Origin: Jaapia argillacea MUCL 33604
Lineage: Eukaryota > Basidiomycota > Agaricomycetes > Jaapiales > Jaapiaceae
NCBI GenBank assembly: GCA_000697665.1
Contig: KL197723.1
Coordinates: 460,833-524,832 of the forward strand
Length of the DNA stretch: 64,000 nt
Direction: 5' to 3'
Part shown: positions 11,837-23,263 of the stretch, piece after piece
Layout of the letters: the number at the start of each line of letters is the position of its first letter
Numbering within the stretch: the stretch's first letter is position 1
Program-made: the position numbers and the translations under genes
The notes under the pieces: model-generated
What the model saw: the letters and a program-made list of their open reading frames with translations, nothing else
Databases searched by the model: none
Told to the model about the DNA's origin: nothing

Positions 11837-13647
11837 CTATGCCACTTCCTGGCGTGACACTTCCTTGATCGCCTGGTCCCCACTATCGTCGCGTCTACCA
11901 GGAGCCAAGCTGTCGGCAGGATCAACGCCTGAAGACACGACTCCTCGTTGAGCTCCATTCACCAACTCCGCCAACTGGAAGTCGATCTCCTGCGTGTTTA
12001 CACACTCCTCGTGTCGGTATGATACCTCTCGGATATTGAGAAGGAGCCGACACCCAAGCATGCAGGTTGCCGTGATATTCAAGCTGCAGAGGATCTGGAT
12101 CCAAATGACCTGCCAGTGCAGATGGAGGGTTAGGCCCTTGGTTCTCGAGGAGAACGGTAGAGTGGTGAGGGAGGAACGCACGGGGAAAGTGAACCATGCA
12201 ATGGCCGTCAGGCAGTACATAGAGAATATACTGAAAACTGTCTCGTAAGCCAGATTAACGACAAAAAAGGAAATCGGAGAGACGAACACCAAGAAATATA
12301 GGATATTATCCCTCAATAGAACCTCAGCGGCACCACTCCTTGTCCAAGGATGATTCAACCGTAGCAAATGGATCACCGTCTTATAGAGGGCGAAGAAGAA
12401 CAAGATTCCTTCAAAGACTATCGTTGCGAGCCACGTCCCAGCTGCATGCGCCGGCATCTGGGTAGGCACACATACTGTCCAGGGGCCGAACTTAAGGGAA
12501 AGGACTAACGGGGAGGGCTAAGTTAGAAAGTCAAAATCAACGAAGGAGTGTAAAAGGTGACTGATACCTGGGACATAATTATACAAAGTAAAGAGATACG
12601 ATATGATTGCGATTTGAGTTATAAAAAATGTGAAGGTGAAGGCGAGGACCCATTTCGCGCGGTTGTACATCGCATAGACTCGGAACTGCATGAGAACTTG
12701 AGAGTGAAGGTGAAAACACAAGATGAGTTTCTAGGAATAGTCCTCGAAGGGCGGGTTCATGCTTACCTTCCACGGCCCAAACCAGGATTGCGGTAGCCCA
12801 CATTTCCAGCATAATATGGCTATGGCCTGAAACATGAGAGTTCAGCGGTCTTGTCAATGGAGGGGATATGTTTACCAACATCTGTGCGACCAACGTAGGT
12901 GGGAGATTATATGGTGTAAACAATGATTCTTCACTCACGACTGACAGCGGAGGCACGCCAAAGATGAGTGGACAAATGAAGAATAAGACGAGAAACTCAC
13001 GTCATCCGTGTTTGCCTTGGTGAAGAGAACTAGGGAATTGAAAATCAATGGGGTGGGGTCGGATATACATGAAAATGATCGTACGGATCGTGTTGGTGCT
13101 GTATGAGGAGGGGGAGATTGACATGACCTCGATCATCTATGGTGGAGGGGCGACTTACATGATGAGGCAATCGCCACAGTATCGAGTCTGTGCCAGGATC
13201 AACAGGGGGCCACGAAGGGATGGGAATCACTTGTACCAGTAAGAAGTAAATCTTCGCAATGATTCCTGGACGTTTCTGCCAAATTCCGGTTCAGCAGTCG
13301 ACAACCCAAAGGAAATCAAACAACATACCCAAATAAGTTCGACCTAACCCATTGGACCCCAATCGTTATCAGCTAAGTTCTGAGGGAAAGATGACGTTGT
13401 TGCCGACCTCTTGGTCAAAGAGAATCACTGGCCAAACAAAGTTGGGCTGCCAGTAATTCGGAGAGGGACAGCTGTGGCAAATACTCACAATGATCGTAAA
13501 TATTTGCAACGGTTGCGGAAACTGGTGTACACGAAGGTGGTTGTGAGGTGTCGAGTGTACTTTCTGCATTTTCCCTGTAAACTCACGTTGGACGAGGCGG
13601 AGAATATGTAAGTTTTGAATCAAGCCGGCGGGGTCGAAGTCTTGCAT
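11837..13647 (-). CDS. DUF6533-domain multi-pass membrane protein, copy C
   Basis: Exon 1 reads M-Q-D-F-D-P-A-G-L-I-Q-N and ends with the shared splice donor. The DUF6533 core, the I-x-M-Q-F-R-V-Y-A-M-Y-N-R-A-K-W helix exon and the last exon C-R-L-L-L-N-I-R-E are present. The frame stays open from M-P-A-H-A-A-G-T-W through D-N-I-L-Y-F to the C-terminus, including the region that is frameshifted in copies B, E, F, H and I. An in-frame segment of about 80 nt before the last exon starts GTGCGT and ends ACAG, so it is probably an intron of length divisible by three. Copy C is therefore one of the candidates for a working gene. Its upstream region is separated by a 1.1 kb insertion from the rest of the ancestral spacer. 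Confidence 0.7.
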
Positions 13648-14011
13648 GTGAAATGAAATTGCCAAGGAGGGGAATGGTTCAGGGGAGGTCAAGCAAATAG
13701 CGTTGGCAGCCGAGCCTGCGAGATTGGATTCGACAGTAAGTGTGAGGATGGTTCACATCAATGGCGGCCGCGAATACGAAGATATGAAGCTTTGACGATG
13801 GAGGTATGCAATGGGCGGGGTCAATCGATTGACGAAAGCTCATATAGCTATTGGATGACTTCCCGTAAGAGACTGCAACTCCTCCACGATTTCTAAACCA
13901 TTGGCACCGAGTCACAGTCTGATATGCAAGGTCACATAAGGAAAGGCACAGGGAAAAGAAGTTGATTGTCGTCTAAGCGAGGTATCATTAGTACCCAGCA
14001 GATTGAATAGT
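13648..14011. repeat. Promoter-proximal upstream region of copy C
   Basis: This is homologous to the regions immediately upstream of copies B and D, up to the AGATTGAATA motif at about 14000. There homology is interrupted by the insertion described next, and it resumes near 15123. Confidence 0.55.
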
Positions 14012-14124
14012 AGAGCGGAATGAATAGTAGCAGCCGTCACCCGCCATGAGCACTCCGTCGAGTCAAATGTCGATGGGTACCTCGGGCACTGGTCCCTTGG
14101 TGAACAGGATGGCTTCATGGATTG

Positions 14125-14133
14125 ATTCTAGAA
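14125..14133. repeat. Target-site duplication, left copy
   Basis: The 9-bp sequence ATTCTAGAA is identical to 14758-14766 and directly flanks the inverted-repeat element between them. Confidence 0.75.
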
Positions 14134-14757
14134 GGATAATTCTATCCAGAAACCCCAGTTTCTGCTGGAAACCCGGGTTAAGTGAGAAACCTCCAACTCA
14201 ACGAAAGCTGAGGAAACTCAGGGAGGGTTGCTGATCCCGGAGTCCAGCGATTTCAGGCCCGAAGGTGCCTAGTTCTAGCCGAGGAAGACTGATGCCGGGA
14301 TTAGCCGAGAAGCGCCAAAGTCGAACGTCGGTTGGCGCAGCGACGACATAGTCCCGCTCGTCGTTGTGGACTACGTCAAAAATCAAAAACAAATTAAATA
14401 AATTTGTATAGTTAGTGATAAAGTGATATATCATTGCAGTTTTTTGGAATGCTGCTTCCAATTTCTTGGCTTTCGGTAAACCTGCCGCCGCCGCCGTCTC
14501 CAACGACGAGCGCGACTATGTCGCCGCCGCACCAACCGACGTTCGCATAGTTGCTAACAGGGTGTACACACTTTGGCGCTTCTCGGCTAATCCCGGCATC
14601 AGTCTTCCTCGGCTAGAATTAGGCAACTTCGGGCCTGAAATCGCTGGACTCAGGGATCAGCAAACCTTCCTGAGCTTCCTCAGCTTTCGTTGACCCGGAG
14701 GTTTCTCGCTTAACCCAGGTTTCCAGCAGAAACTGGGGTTTCTAGATAGAATTATCC
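14134..14757. mobile_element. Foldback MITE, Mutator-like, 624 bp
   Basis: The element is a large inverted repeat: arms of roughly 230-260 bp (about 14134-14365 and 14500-14757) around a loop of ~130 bp. Both ends read GGATAATTCTATC inward, followed by (C/T)AGAAACCCCAGTTTC. It is flanked by the 9-bp direct repeat ATTCTAGAA. Long terminal inverted repeats plus a 9-bp target duplication are the hallmarks of Mutator-like elements; the short length and lack of a transposase make it non-autonomous. The open frames in the two arms are mirror copies of each other and should not be called genes. Confidence 0.75.
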
Positions 14758-14766
14758 ATTCTAGAA
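14758..14766. repeat. Target-site duplication, right copy
   Basis: ATTCTAGAA, identical to 14125-14133. Confidence 0.75.
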
Positions 14767-15122
14767 CCAGAACTGTACCGCCGCCGAAAACAGATTTCCT
14801 GTCACGATTTGTCACTCAGCTGTCGTTTCTCGGCAATCTCAAGGTACTCATTGAACGTTTCCTCGGGCTCAGTTGCTTTGCCTATTCAAGGATCCCTAAG
14901 GCACTAGGTGGCACCAAATTTTGGCTGCAATCGTTCGACTTTGGCCAAATTGATGGGTCAAGATGTGAGAGTGCTCACCACCACCCATTCTATACTTTAG
15001 AGATACTCCCTACCTCTGGTTGCCTGTTTCTTGTTCGTCACATCTCCATACCCCACGGTTGCTAACTCCGAAGCAATTTCAGGTGTGACGGTCCGAACCC
15101 CCGCTGCTACCATTCATTCCGC

Positions 15123-17750
15123 TACAGTAAGGAAACTCTTAGTGCAATGCATTAGCCCCGAGTTGGATAAATCATGGCGTATATACAAAACGAAATCGAA
15201 GCTAGACAATAGGACAACCCCAGATTCAGGGCAGAGTAACGTGACACTCAACATTCAATCAATGTGATGGCTGTGTGGCACAATTGTGGAATCACGTTCG
15301 ACACCGATGAGGTTCTCGCAATATGGCATCGAGAGATGAAACAATCATCAACGGAGTCAGAACTTGACGAACTCCCAAAGTTTGCGACCTTACATACCAA
15401 TAGTCTGCGGTGGTGTGAGCAGACAATAGTGTTGTAACAGTTCGAGGTTTTCCCCAAAGGTTGTACCGTTCCATCTACGGAAGCTTTTTGACTTTGTGGA
15501 GGTTCGGTTGGATTTGGCAAGAACAATGGAGTATTCAGTGGGAGTTTGAAAGGGAGAAGTCAAAGTCATGCGACTCTGGAATTCAAATTCGTTTAGAATG
15601 GCGGGTGTGTGAAGGCGAAAGTGGTTTGTGTGTGTAGCTACGTGGAAATCAGATATGGCATCACCGCGGAAGGGGTAACAACGTATACCTTTAGGCCCCC
15701 TCTATCCAACACCTCCGATGGTCAGTCAATGAAAACGGGCCACAGGAGGGGAGAACCCCTCCGTCAACCCCTCCGTTAACCCCGTACAGTATTTTTCTGC
15801 TATGTGGTTAGGATCATCACGTAAAAAGTCGTCCTGACCGATAATCAAGGGGCTTGAGTGAATTGGAGGGATTGTCAAATCCTCGACGCTGTTTTATGTC
15901 GCCGTGAAGGAAAATGAGGAAAGGACCAGTGTCCTTCAAGTTGAATTAAATTTGGCGACCTGGATTAATATGGTCGAGTCTCCGCTTCCTTTCCTTCAGC
16001 CTGGGTCAGACGTCGTCATCACAAGATTTCCGAGATACTAAGCACTCTGAATGTTTGAGCGACAAGTGGAATTGGGAGACAAGAGTCATCGTCAAGTCTA
16101 GGAGATGTTCGTGTTTGGCTGGGCGCGTCAGCCAACCTCAAGTCCAGTGTGAGGGCAGCAGGGATGTGACATCACGCGTTCTCAGGTCACCGCGCAAGCG
16201 CTAAGTGACTGATACCCTGACCACCACCCGCCGTACCACCATACTTACTCGCCAAGTCTCAGGGCCGGAATCTTTCGTGCCAAAATCCCTGCCACTGACT
16301 GACCGCCTGGGCTGCCAACGGCGCCTAACAGCCAAACCTCCTAAACTGGTGGGCGTACCACCGAGGACAATTTAACCTTCGTTCTTTCTGCCAACCGTGC
16401 AGTCTTGTGGTATTCTTGAGTGCGAGGCTGATGTGAATACACTGGGAGGACTCTCAGGAGGACTTAGAGGACTGAAGTGAGTCCCTTTCTATCTAGGGCT
16501 ACAATACACCCAAGACCGTTGAACAAGAGTCATATGTTGCCTGAACTTCGAATATTGGTCATTCTCCTCGGGGCGGCTTTGTGGCCCCTCCAAGCCTGGA
16601 GTTTTCTTCTTCAGAAATGCTCCATCGGACCCATCCATCTCACCTACGTGATCAAGGCTACAGAAGTGCCTTCCATGATGGTTTCGCCGTCTCTTGTGCT
16701 CCGAGAAGCATATCGTTTCCCGGCTTTTGGCATACTTGCTCGGGCTTGGTTCGATGGTGCTTGTCTCTGCCTTTGGACACAGACGACTCTCCATATCAGC
16801 CGGTCGCGGCGAAGGGAAACGTTTGGAAATGGGACATGCCTGTGAGGTGTCCTAATATTCTCATTAGCTGTCTTTTAGTGAGTGTGGAATATGAGACCAT
16901 CTATCTAGGATCCTGTGTATTCCACATCGAATTTGATGCTCTGAAATCTTGCAACTCCATCGCCTAAATTAGGGTGTGTATCCATTCGTGCTACCCGCAG
17001 AAATGCAGCACAAACAATGGGAAACAAACGATGCGAGCCACCCAGGGCGGCCCATCAGGACTGAGACACGTTTCGGACTTTGGCCAATCGGATGCAACAT
17101 CAAGCTCTTAGCTGTTCGAGGATGGCAACGGGGTAGAACCGTTGATGGCGTCGACAGCTATGCTCTTCGGAGAACCTTTGTACAGGTGAGGGTTAGGCGG
17201 ACGGGCTAGCGGTAGGAGCCTCGCCGCTGAATCTCCTTGAGTGTTAGAGGTGTCTCGAAGTCGGCTGTCTCTTGAAGTTGACTGCCTCCAAGCCAGATAG
17301 TCGAATTTGGGGAGGATTGTAACTTTCGGTACCAGTCGGGATGATTGGGTGACCATCCTAACGGTTAGGGTGCAAAGATATCATATGAAAGTCGCCGTGC
17401 GGTTTGGTTAGAATATCAGGCGACTGCATACTGGATGCCTTGGTAGCTAGCGTTCGGTAAACACAGGGCTTCGGAGGGGTATCACCACTCGACATCATGG
17501 CAAGTGCCGTCATCCTTCGTGCAGTGGCACTAGCACCATAGTCAACGTCACGCCGTCTTGATGAACCATGACAAAGTGGACTTGATACCCATTTGTGAGC
17601 AGATTCGGGACTATCGAGCCATTCATTCGATTGGTGGTCTCGTCTTCGCGTAACCAAGCCATCGCTACAAGTAAGCTCCATAAAGTGATGCTTCAAAATA
17701 AATCACGCACTTCGTCCCTGACATACTCGAGGCTGCGCATGGTGAATCCA
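15123..17750. repeat. Duplicated spacer between copies C and D
   Basis: The first ~350 bases complete the upstream region of copy C. From about 15430 the block is a second copy of 9540-11836. No intact gene is seen. The stretch at about 16995-17070 is shared with the TPR gene region near 21905-21990, and the last ~600 bases carry the F-box tail remnant found 3' of copies B and C. Confidence 0.65.
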
Positions 17751-19559
17751 CTATGCTACCTCCTGGCGTGATTCTTCCTCGACTGCCCGGTCCCCACTAT
17801 CGTTGCGTCTACCAGGAGCCAAGCTGTCGGCAGGATCAACACCTGAAGACACGACTCCTCGTTGAAGTCCATCCACCAACTCCCTCAACTGGAAGTCGAT
17901 CTCCTGCGTGTTTATACACTCCTCGTGTCGATATGATACCTCTCGGATATTGAGAATGAGCCGACACCCAAGCGTGCAGGTTACCATGATAGTCAAGCTG
18001 CTGAGGATCTCGATCCAAATGATCTGTCGGCGTGGACGGAGGGTTAGGTCCTGGGTGCTCGAGGAGAATGCGAGAGTGGTGAGGGAGGCACGCACGGCGA
18101 AAGTGAACCAAGCAATGGCCGTCAGGCAGTAAATCGAGAATATGCTGAAAACTGTGTGGTGAGCCAGATCAACGACAGCAAAGGAAATCAGAGAGACGAA
18201 CACCAAGAAATATAGGATATTATCCCTCAGTAGAACCTCAGTGGCACCACTCCTTGTCCAAGGATGATTCAGCTGTAGCAAATGGATCACCGTCTTATAG
18301 AGGGCGAAGAAGAACAAGATTCCTTCAAAGGCTATCGTTGCGAGCCACGTCCCGGCTGCAATCGTCGGCATCTGGGTAGCCGCACATGTTGTCCAGGGGC
18401 CGAACTTAAAGGAAATGACTAAAGGGGAGGGCTAAATTAGAAAGTCAAAATCAACAAAGGAGTGTAGAAGGCAACTGATACCTAGGACATATTCGTACAA
18501 AGCAAAAAGATATGACGTAATTGCGATTTGAATTATAAAACACGTGAAGGTGAAGACGAGAACCCATTTCGCGCGGGTGTACATCGCATAGACTCGAAAC
18601 TGCATGAGAACTTGGGAGTGAAGGTCAAAACACGAGATGATTTCGTAGGAATAACCCTTGAAGGGAGATGTCATGCTTACCTTGCACGACCCAAACCAGT
18701 ATCGCGGTAGCCCACATTTGCAGCATAACACGGCTATGGCCTGAAACATGAGAGTTCAGCGATCTTATCCATGGAAGGGATATGTTTACCAACATCTATG
18801 TGACCAACGTAGGCGGGTAATTATGTGGTGTAAACAAATGATTCTTTACTCACGACTGACAGCGGGGGCACGCCAAAGATGAGCGGACGAATCAAGGATA
18901 GGACGAGAAACTCACGTCATCCGTGTTTGCCTTAGTGAAGAGAACTAGGGAATTGAAAATTAATGGGGTGGGTCGGGGAGACATGAAAATGATCGTACGG
19001 ATCGTGTTGGTGCTGTATGAGGAGGGGGAGATCGACATGACATCGATAATCTATGGTGAAGGGGCGACTTACATGATGAGGCAATCGCCACAGTATCGAG
19101 TCTGCGCCAGGATCAACGGGGGGCCACAATGGGGTGGAAATTACTTGTACCAGTGAGAAGTATAGCTTCGCAATGATTCCCGGACGTTTCTGCCAAATTA
19201 CGGATCAGCAGTCCATAACCCAAAGGAAATCAACAACATACCCAAATAAGTTCGACCTGACCCATTGGACATCAAGCGTTATCAGCTAAGTTCCAGGGGA
19301 AAGATGATGTCGTTGCCGACCTCTTGGTCAAAGAGAATCACTGGCCAAACAAAGTTGGGCTGTCAGTAATTCGGAGAGGGACAGGTGTGGCGAATGCTCA
19401 CAATGATCGTAAATATTTGCAACTGCTGTTGAAACTGGTGTAGACGAAGGTGGTTGTGAGGTGTCGAGTGTACTTTCTCCATTTCCCTGCAAACTCACGT
19501 TGGACAAGGCGGATAATGCGGAGGTTTTGAATCAGGACGACGGGATCAATGTCTTGCAT
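17751..19559 (-). CDS. DUF6533-domain multi-pass membrane protein, copy D
   Basis: Start chosen at 19559 (M-Q-D-I-D-P-V-V-L-I-Q-N). The exons splice to the Y-D-H-L-I-L-F-D-Q-E-V-E-L-I-W motif. The 14-nt micro-exon C-ACC-AAC-ACG-ATC-C is bounded by CAG and GTACGA. Downstream exons give M-Q-F-R-V-Y-A-M-Y, a long open stretch from G-T-W-L-A-T-I-A-F-E-G-I through D-N-I-L-Y-F-L-V-F-V-S-L-I-S-F, and the last exon with C-R-L-I-L-N-I-R-E-V-S-Y-R-H-E-E-C. No frame break was noticed. It is very close to C, and the duplication that produced them includes about 2.3 kb of 3' spacer. Confidence 0.7.
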
Positions 19560-20427
19560 GTCAGATGAAATTGCCGAGGATGGGAATGGTCCAGGGGAAG
19601 TCAAGGGAATAGCGTTGGTCACCGAGCCTGCGAGATTGGATTCGGCGGCAGCTGAGGTGCGAGGATAGTCCACATCAATGGCAGCCGCCTACACGAAAAT
19701 ATGAGCTTTGACGATGGAGGTAATAGGCGGGGTTAATCGTTGATGAAAGCTCGTAGCTATTAACGTCGTTAGTAGATTGAATAAGGGAAACCCATGACGT
19801 GATGGATTAGCCCCGAATTGTATAAACTTTCTCATCCTCGTGCGATAAATCTTGGGGTAGGCTTGATGGAGGGTACAAAATGAATCGAAGTTAGATCACA
19901 GGATAACCCTCGGATTCACGTCAGAGTACACTCAATGTAATGTAATGGCCATATGGCTCAGTCATGGATGATTATCCTCCCATGTAAAACAATCGCGGTC
20001 GACGCGGCAACGAGCAAGAAACGACCTATCCTCCCAGTTGAATTAACCTTGGTGACATGGATTGTCGAGTCTCCGCTTCCTTTCCTCCAGCCCAGGTCAG
20101 ACAAGAGTAGTCATCACGAGACTTTCTGAAACGGGTGGGCATACCATTGAAGGCAATCCATCCTCCCAGTCGGTTCAACTTTCCACCAACCGTGCAGTCT
20201 TACAGTATTCTCGGGTGCGAAGCTGATGTGAATACACTGGTATGACTCTCGGGAGGAGTTTCTTCTCTGGATCTTCATGGCTCACATATGTGGTAGGACC
20301 ATACCGCGTTTTGCGTTCCAATATACTCTTGAGGGCGTAGGTATTGTGTGTAGTACAGGACGAATTGGACGGCTACACGCATAGCTGACCTGCAAGTTGA
20401 ACCGCCCCGGTTTGTTCATCGGGGCAG
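19560..20427. repeat. Upstream region of copy D and truncated spacer repeat
   Basis: This is homologous to the upstream region of copies B and C up to about 20000, then to short pieces of the duplicated spacer (20035-20270 resembles parts of 10070-10590) with large deletions between them. No gene is recognised. Confidence 0.55.
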
Positions 20428-20530
20428 ATAGATGGTTATGCGACTGGTGAAGTCCGGAGGTGGAGTTTCACTTGGGATGTTTGATTTTGGTGTTCGGGCG
20501 TTTCATCACCGGAGGAACGAAGTGTTTGTG
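20428..20530 (+). pseudogene. Fragment of the small secreted protein gene
   Basis: The sequence resembles 2120-2220, the middle of the secreted-protein gene at 1843-2510: D-G-Y, then a stretch equivalent to G-V-R-A-F-H. It lacks the signal peptide and second exon. Its place just 3' of a TPR gene mirrors the order at 1.8-3.0 kb, so the pair was duplicated together. Confidence 0.6.
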
Positions 20531-20620
20531 ATCGTCAAAAAAGATGGTTTCTCCCAAGAATTAGGTCAACAAAAACATCGCTACGCTTACTGTAGCAGCG
20601 TCCAAAAGCACGGCGGGACA

Positions 20621-23051
20621 TCAGGACCACGGAAAATACCACTTTGGCGCCAACTTATCTTCGAGGGAAAACATCCCACTCTTCAACCCTTCCTCCATAT
20701 CCTCCTCAACCCAAAGCGTCTTCAGCAAGACCTTATCCTGCCGCGCGCTTGAGGGAGAATGTTCCCAAATCCGTTTCTTTTTGTCAACAGCAACTCGGAT
20801 ACGCTTCATCAAGGGAAGAGTCTCTTTCAGTGGTGTACCGCATGACCAGAGGTTCTCGAGACCACATTGAAGGCACCCTGATCTCGCAGGTGATCCCAGG
20901 GGTACTACGTTAGTAATGTCTTCTTCATAGAACAGGAGAAACTCACAGGCATGGTCCTCCTCGTCTTCGGGATACAAACGGGTAGCTTCTAGATAGAAAT
21001 TAGCAGCCGTTCGAAGGTGATCGTCAATGACGCTGGTGTCAACGGTTTCGTCATCCTTCGAGATCAATGCCTTCTGCTTGTGAAAATAGCCTTTCGTCCT
21101 ATGGGAATCCGGATTAGCAGATCAATGAGAAAGTGATGGAAAACGCAGGAAGATACGAAAGGTCAACGCACATTAAGGCGAGGGCTCTGGGGTATATGTA
21201 GAATGATGAAACGAAGCCGGGATCTTGGAGGGCGCCGGTACTGGGCGAGCGCTCGCCCTTGATGGGAGGGTGTTCATCCAAATCTTTAATCACCATGTTT
21301 GCTATATTCATCAAGGCTTCAAGCGTATACTTGGAACCAGGCCCGTGAAAATCGTTCCATGCCTGTTTCCGTGGGCGTAGATATTAATTATCCGAGTTGA
21401 TGAAGGAAACTGGACGGATTCCGGGAACACGGTACTTACCTCCAGGTAAAATCTCATATACATCACTCTGACACCCCTCGTAAACGTATCACAGAATATC
21501 ATCCCTCGGTCGACGTCCCGGGCATTCTTCCATGCCTTTCGTCCCCAGTCAAGCACGTGCAATGCCTTTTCCATGTTTTCGACAGCTTTTTGTGATTGTC
21601 CGCTAAACGATGCGAGGGCGCCGTACAGTATCCATGATCTTCGTTCATTGCATCACGACAGGGTGGAATGAAAAAGGCGAGGAGATATGTTAGCAGGTGA
21701 CGGATGTCCAGCCTAAATCGAGTGGTACTCACCTGACAGTTCTGGATAACCGTCTTTGTACTGCATCCCAACCGAGATCAATCTGGCGAGCGTAAGCTTG
21801 TTGAGTCACGGTAACTGCATCTCCACGGGACCATTCCGTCGCTCCACTTTCCTGCAGTTCGAGTTCCACTGTGTCGTGTATGTAACTCAGGTCAATGTGA
21901 AAGGATTCCGCAGAAATGGAATGCGACACAAACAATGGGAATTAAACGATGCGAGCCACCCAGGGCGGCCCATCAGGACTGAGATACGCATGTCTCGCAT
22001 CAGAGCACTTGTGAAATCCACCACAGCCTAAAAGAGGTGGAGATCAGGATTGCTTTCGAAAGAAATTGTAAGGACGCTCGCGGTTAGATTTATGGCGACG
22101 GTACACATCATAGGCCCCTTGGCTAGCGCTTCTTGAGTGACCTTTGTGATCTTGTCCATCGTCGCATTGCCTATTCACGAAAGAACCTTCGGAAAAAGGC
22201 TGAGCCGTCGCCATTGAAAACGGACCTTGTTCAAAGTCCTGGCCTCTAAGGTAAGTAGAATACAGGAAAGAAGAGATGGAAAAAACGTAAGGATGAATGG
22301 CGTACCCGGTATGCAAACAGGATCACCCACGCCTATAAGTTTGGGGTCAGCCCAAAAACCAAACGAGTCAAGACCCAAACCCCACACTGCTAGAAGCCAT
22401 GTTATCGGTAGCTCGTACAAGCTCGCTAGTCATGGCCTTAGCACGATCCCACGGCATCTCTCCAGGTTTGAAAGGGCGGGCATCAAAATCCTTCTCAATT
22501 GCTGCTTTCAAGGCTGTTTCGTAACTCTCCTTCTGCTTTTTCTCCTGTGGAGTGAGTTGCGATTTGTGTAGACCCTCCAGAGCCTTGATCCAAGACGGGG
22601 CAGCCGGCATGCCCAGGGCCTATTTTAGAGGTAGGAGCACATAGGGTGTTCCTCGAGGGCGCTTTCCACTTACTGTCTGTGCAGCGGCTAATCGCGCCCA
22701 AGCCTTTGTGTAATGTGGATCCAGTTTGGTTGCCTAGAAGGTTTGCAATGCAAACCTGGGTCAACTGATATGAAAGTATTAAAACACAATTGCGATCCTC
22801 ACCTTGGTAGCGTCCGTCGAAGCTTGAGGAAACCTGTTCTCTTTCGTTCACGAGCTGATACTAGACAGTAATGTTCGGCGATACCTTTCTAACTGCAGGC
22901 TACACGCCGCCCGGTTGGAATATAGAACCGCGTTATTAGGGTCTTGTTGGATCGCCTTGGTGTACTTGGAGAATGCACCTGATCAATCACCGCTAGAAAA
23001 AAGAGTATCTCCTTCGTCCTTCAAACGTTCAGCAAGGGGTTTTGTCGACAT
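20621..23051 (-). pseudogene. TPR-repeat protein with a premature stop
   Basis: This multi-exon gene encodes an agaric-type TPR protein. Exon 1 gives M-S-T-K-P-L-A-E-R-L-K-D-E-G and the first TPR (Y-T-K-A-I-Q-Q-D-P-N-N-A-V-L-Y-S-N-R-A-A). The next exons give a second TPR (A-T-K-L-D-P-H-Y-T-K-A-W-A-R-L-A-A-A-Q) and a charged linker. Downstream exons encode A-L-H-V-L-D-W-G-R and a C-terminal alpha-helical region ending L-E-D-K-L-A-P-K-W-Y. TPRs are protein-binding scaffolds; no partner is evident. Codon 23 is TGA (22983-22985), where related proteins have an aromatic residue. TGG to TGA is a plausible single change. Otherwise exons and splice sites look sound, so the inactivation is recent or, if the assembly base is wrong, the gene is intact. 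Confidence 0.65.
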
Positions 23052-23263
23052 AGCAGAGTATTCAGCTGGTGGAGGCCGACTCAGAGGGGAAGTAAGTTAA
23101 TTGCCTCATATTGAACGGCGAACTTGGATCTGTGGCGCAGTGAGCCTAAACCTGAACATTTTGGGACAGACACGAGGTGTCACAAGGTCATGCTGCAGTG
23201 TGTGACATTGTGCTTCTTGATCTCTCCTTCCGTTACTGTGGTCTCCATCGCGTCCCCTCGTGA

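Larger units (their letters stand above)
14012..15122. mobile_element. About 1.1 kb DNA-transposon-like insertion with imperfect terminal inverted repeats
   Basis: The sequence interrupts a spacer that is continuous in the paralogous units (AGATTGAATAAGGGAAAC near 19770). The ends are inverted: AGCGGAATGAATAGTAGC near 14020 and the complement of AGCGGAATGAATGGTAGC near 15120, followed inside by GTCAC and GTGAC motifs. No transposase is recognised, and a second element is nested inside it. No clear target-site duplication is visible, so the family and exact borders are unsure. The parts not covered by the nested element hold no recognised gene. Confidence 0.55.

Noticed and set aside
14198-14693. 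Two similar ~75-100-residue open frames on opposite strands
   Set aside because: They are the mirrored arms of the foldback MITE.
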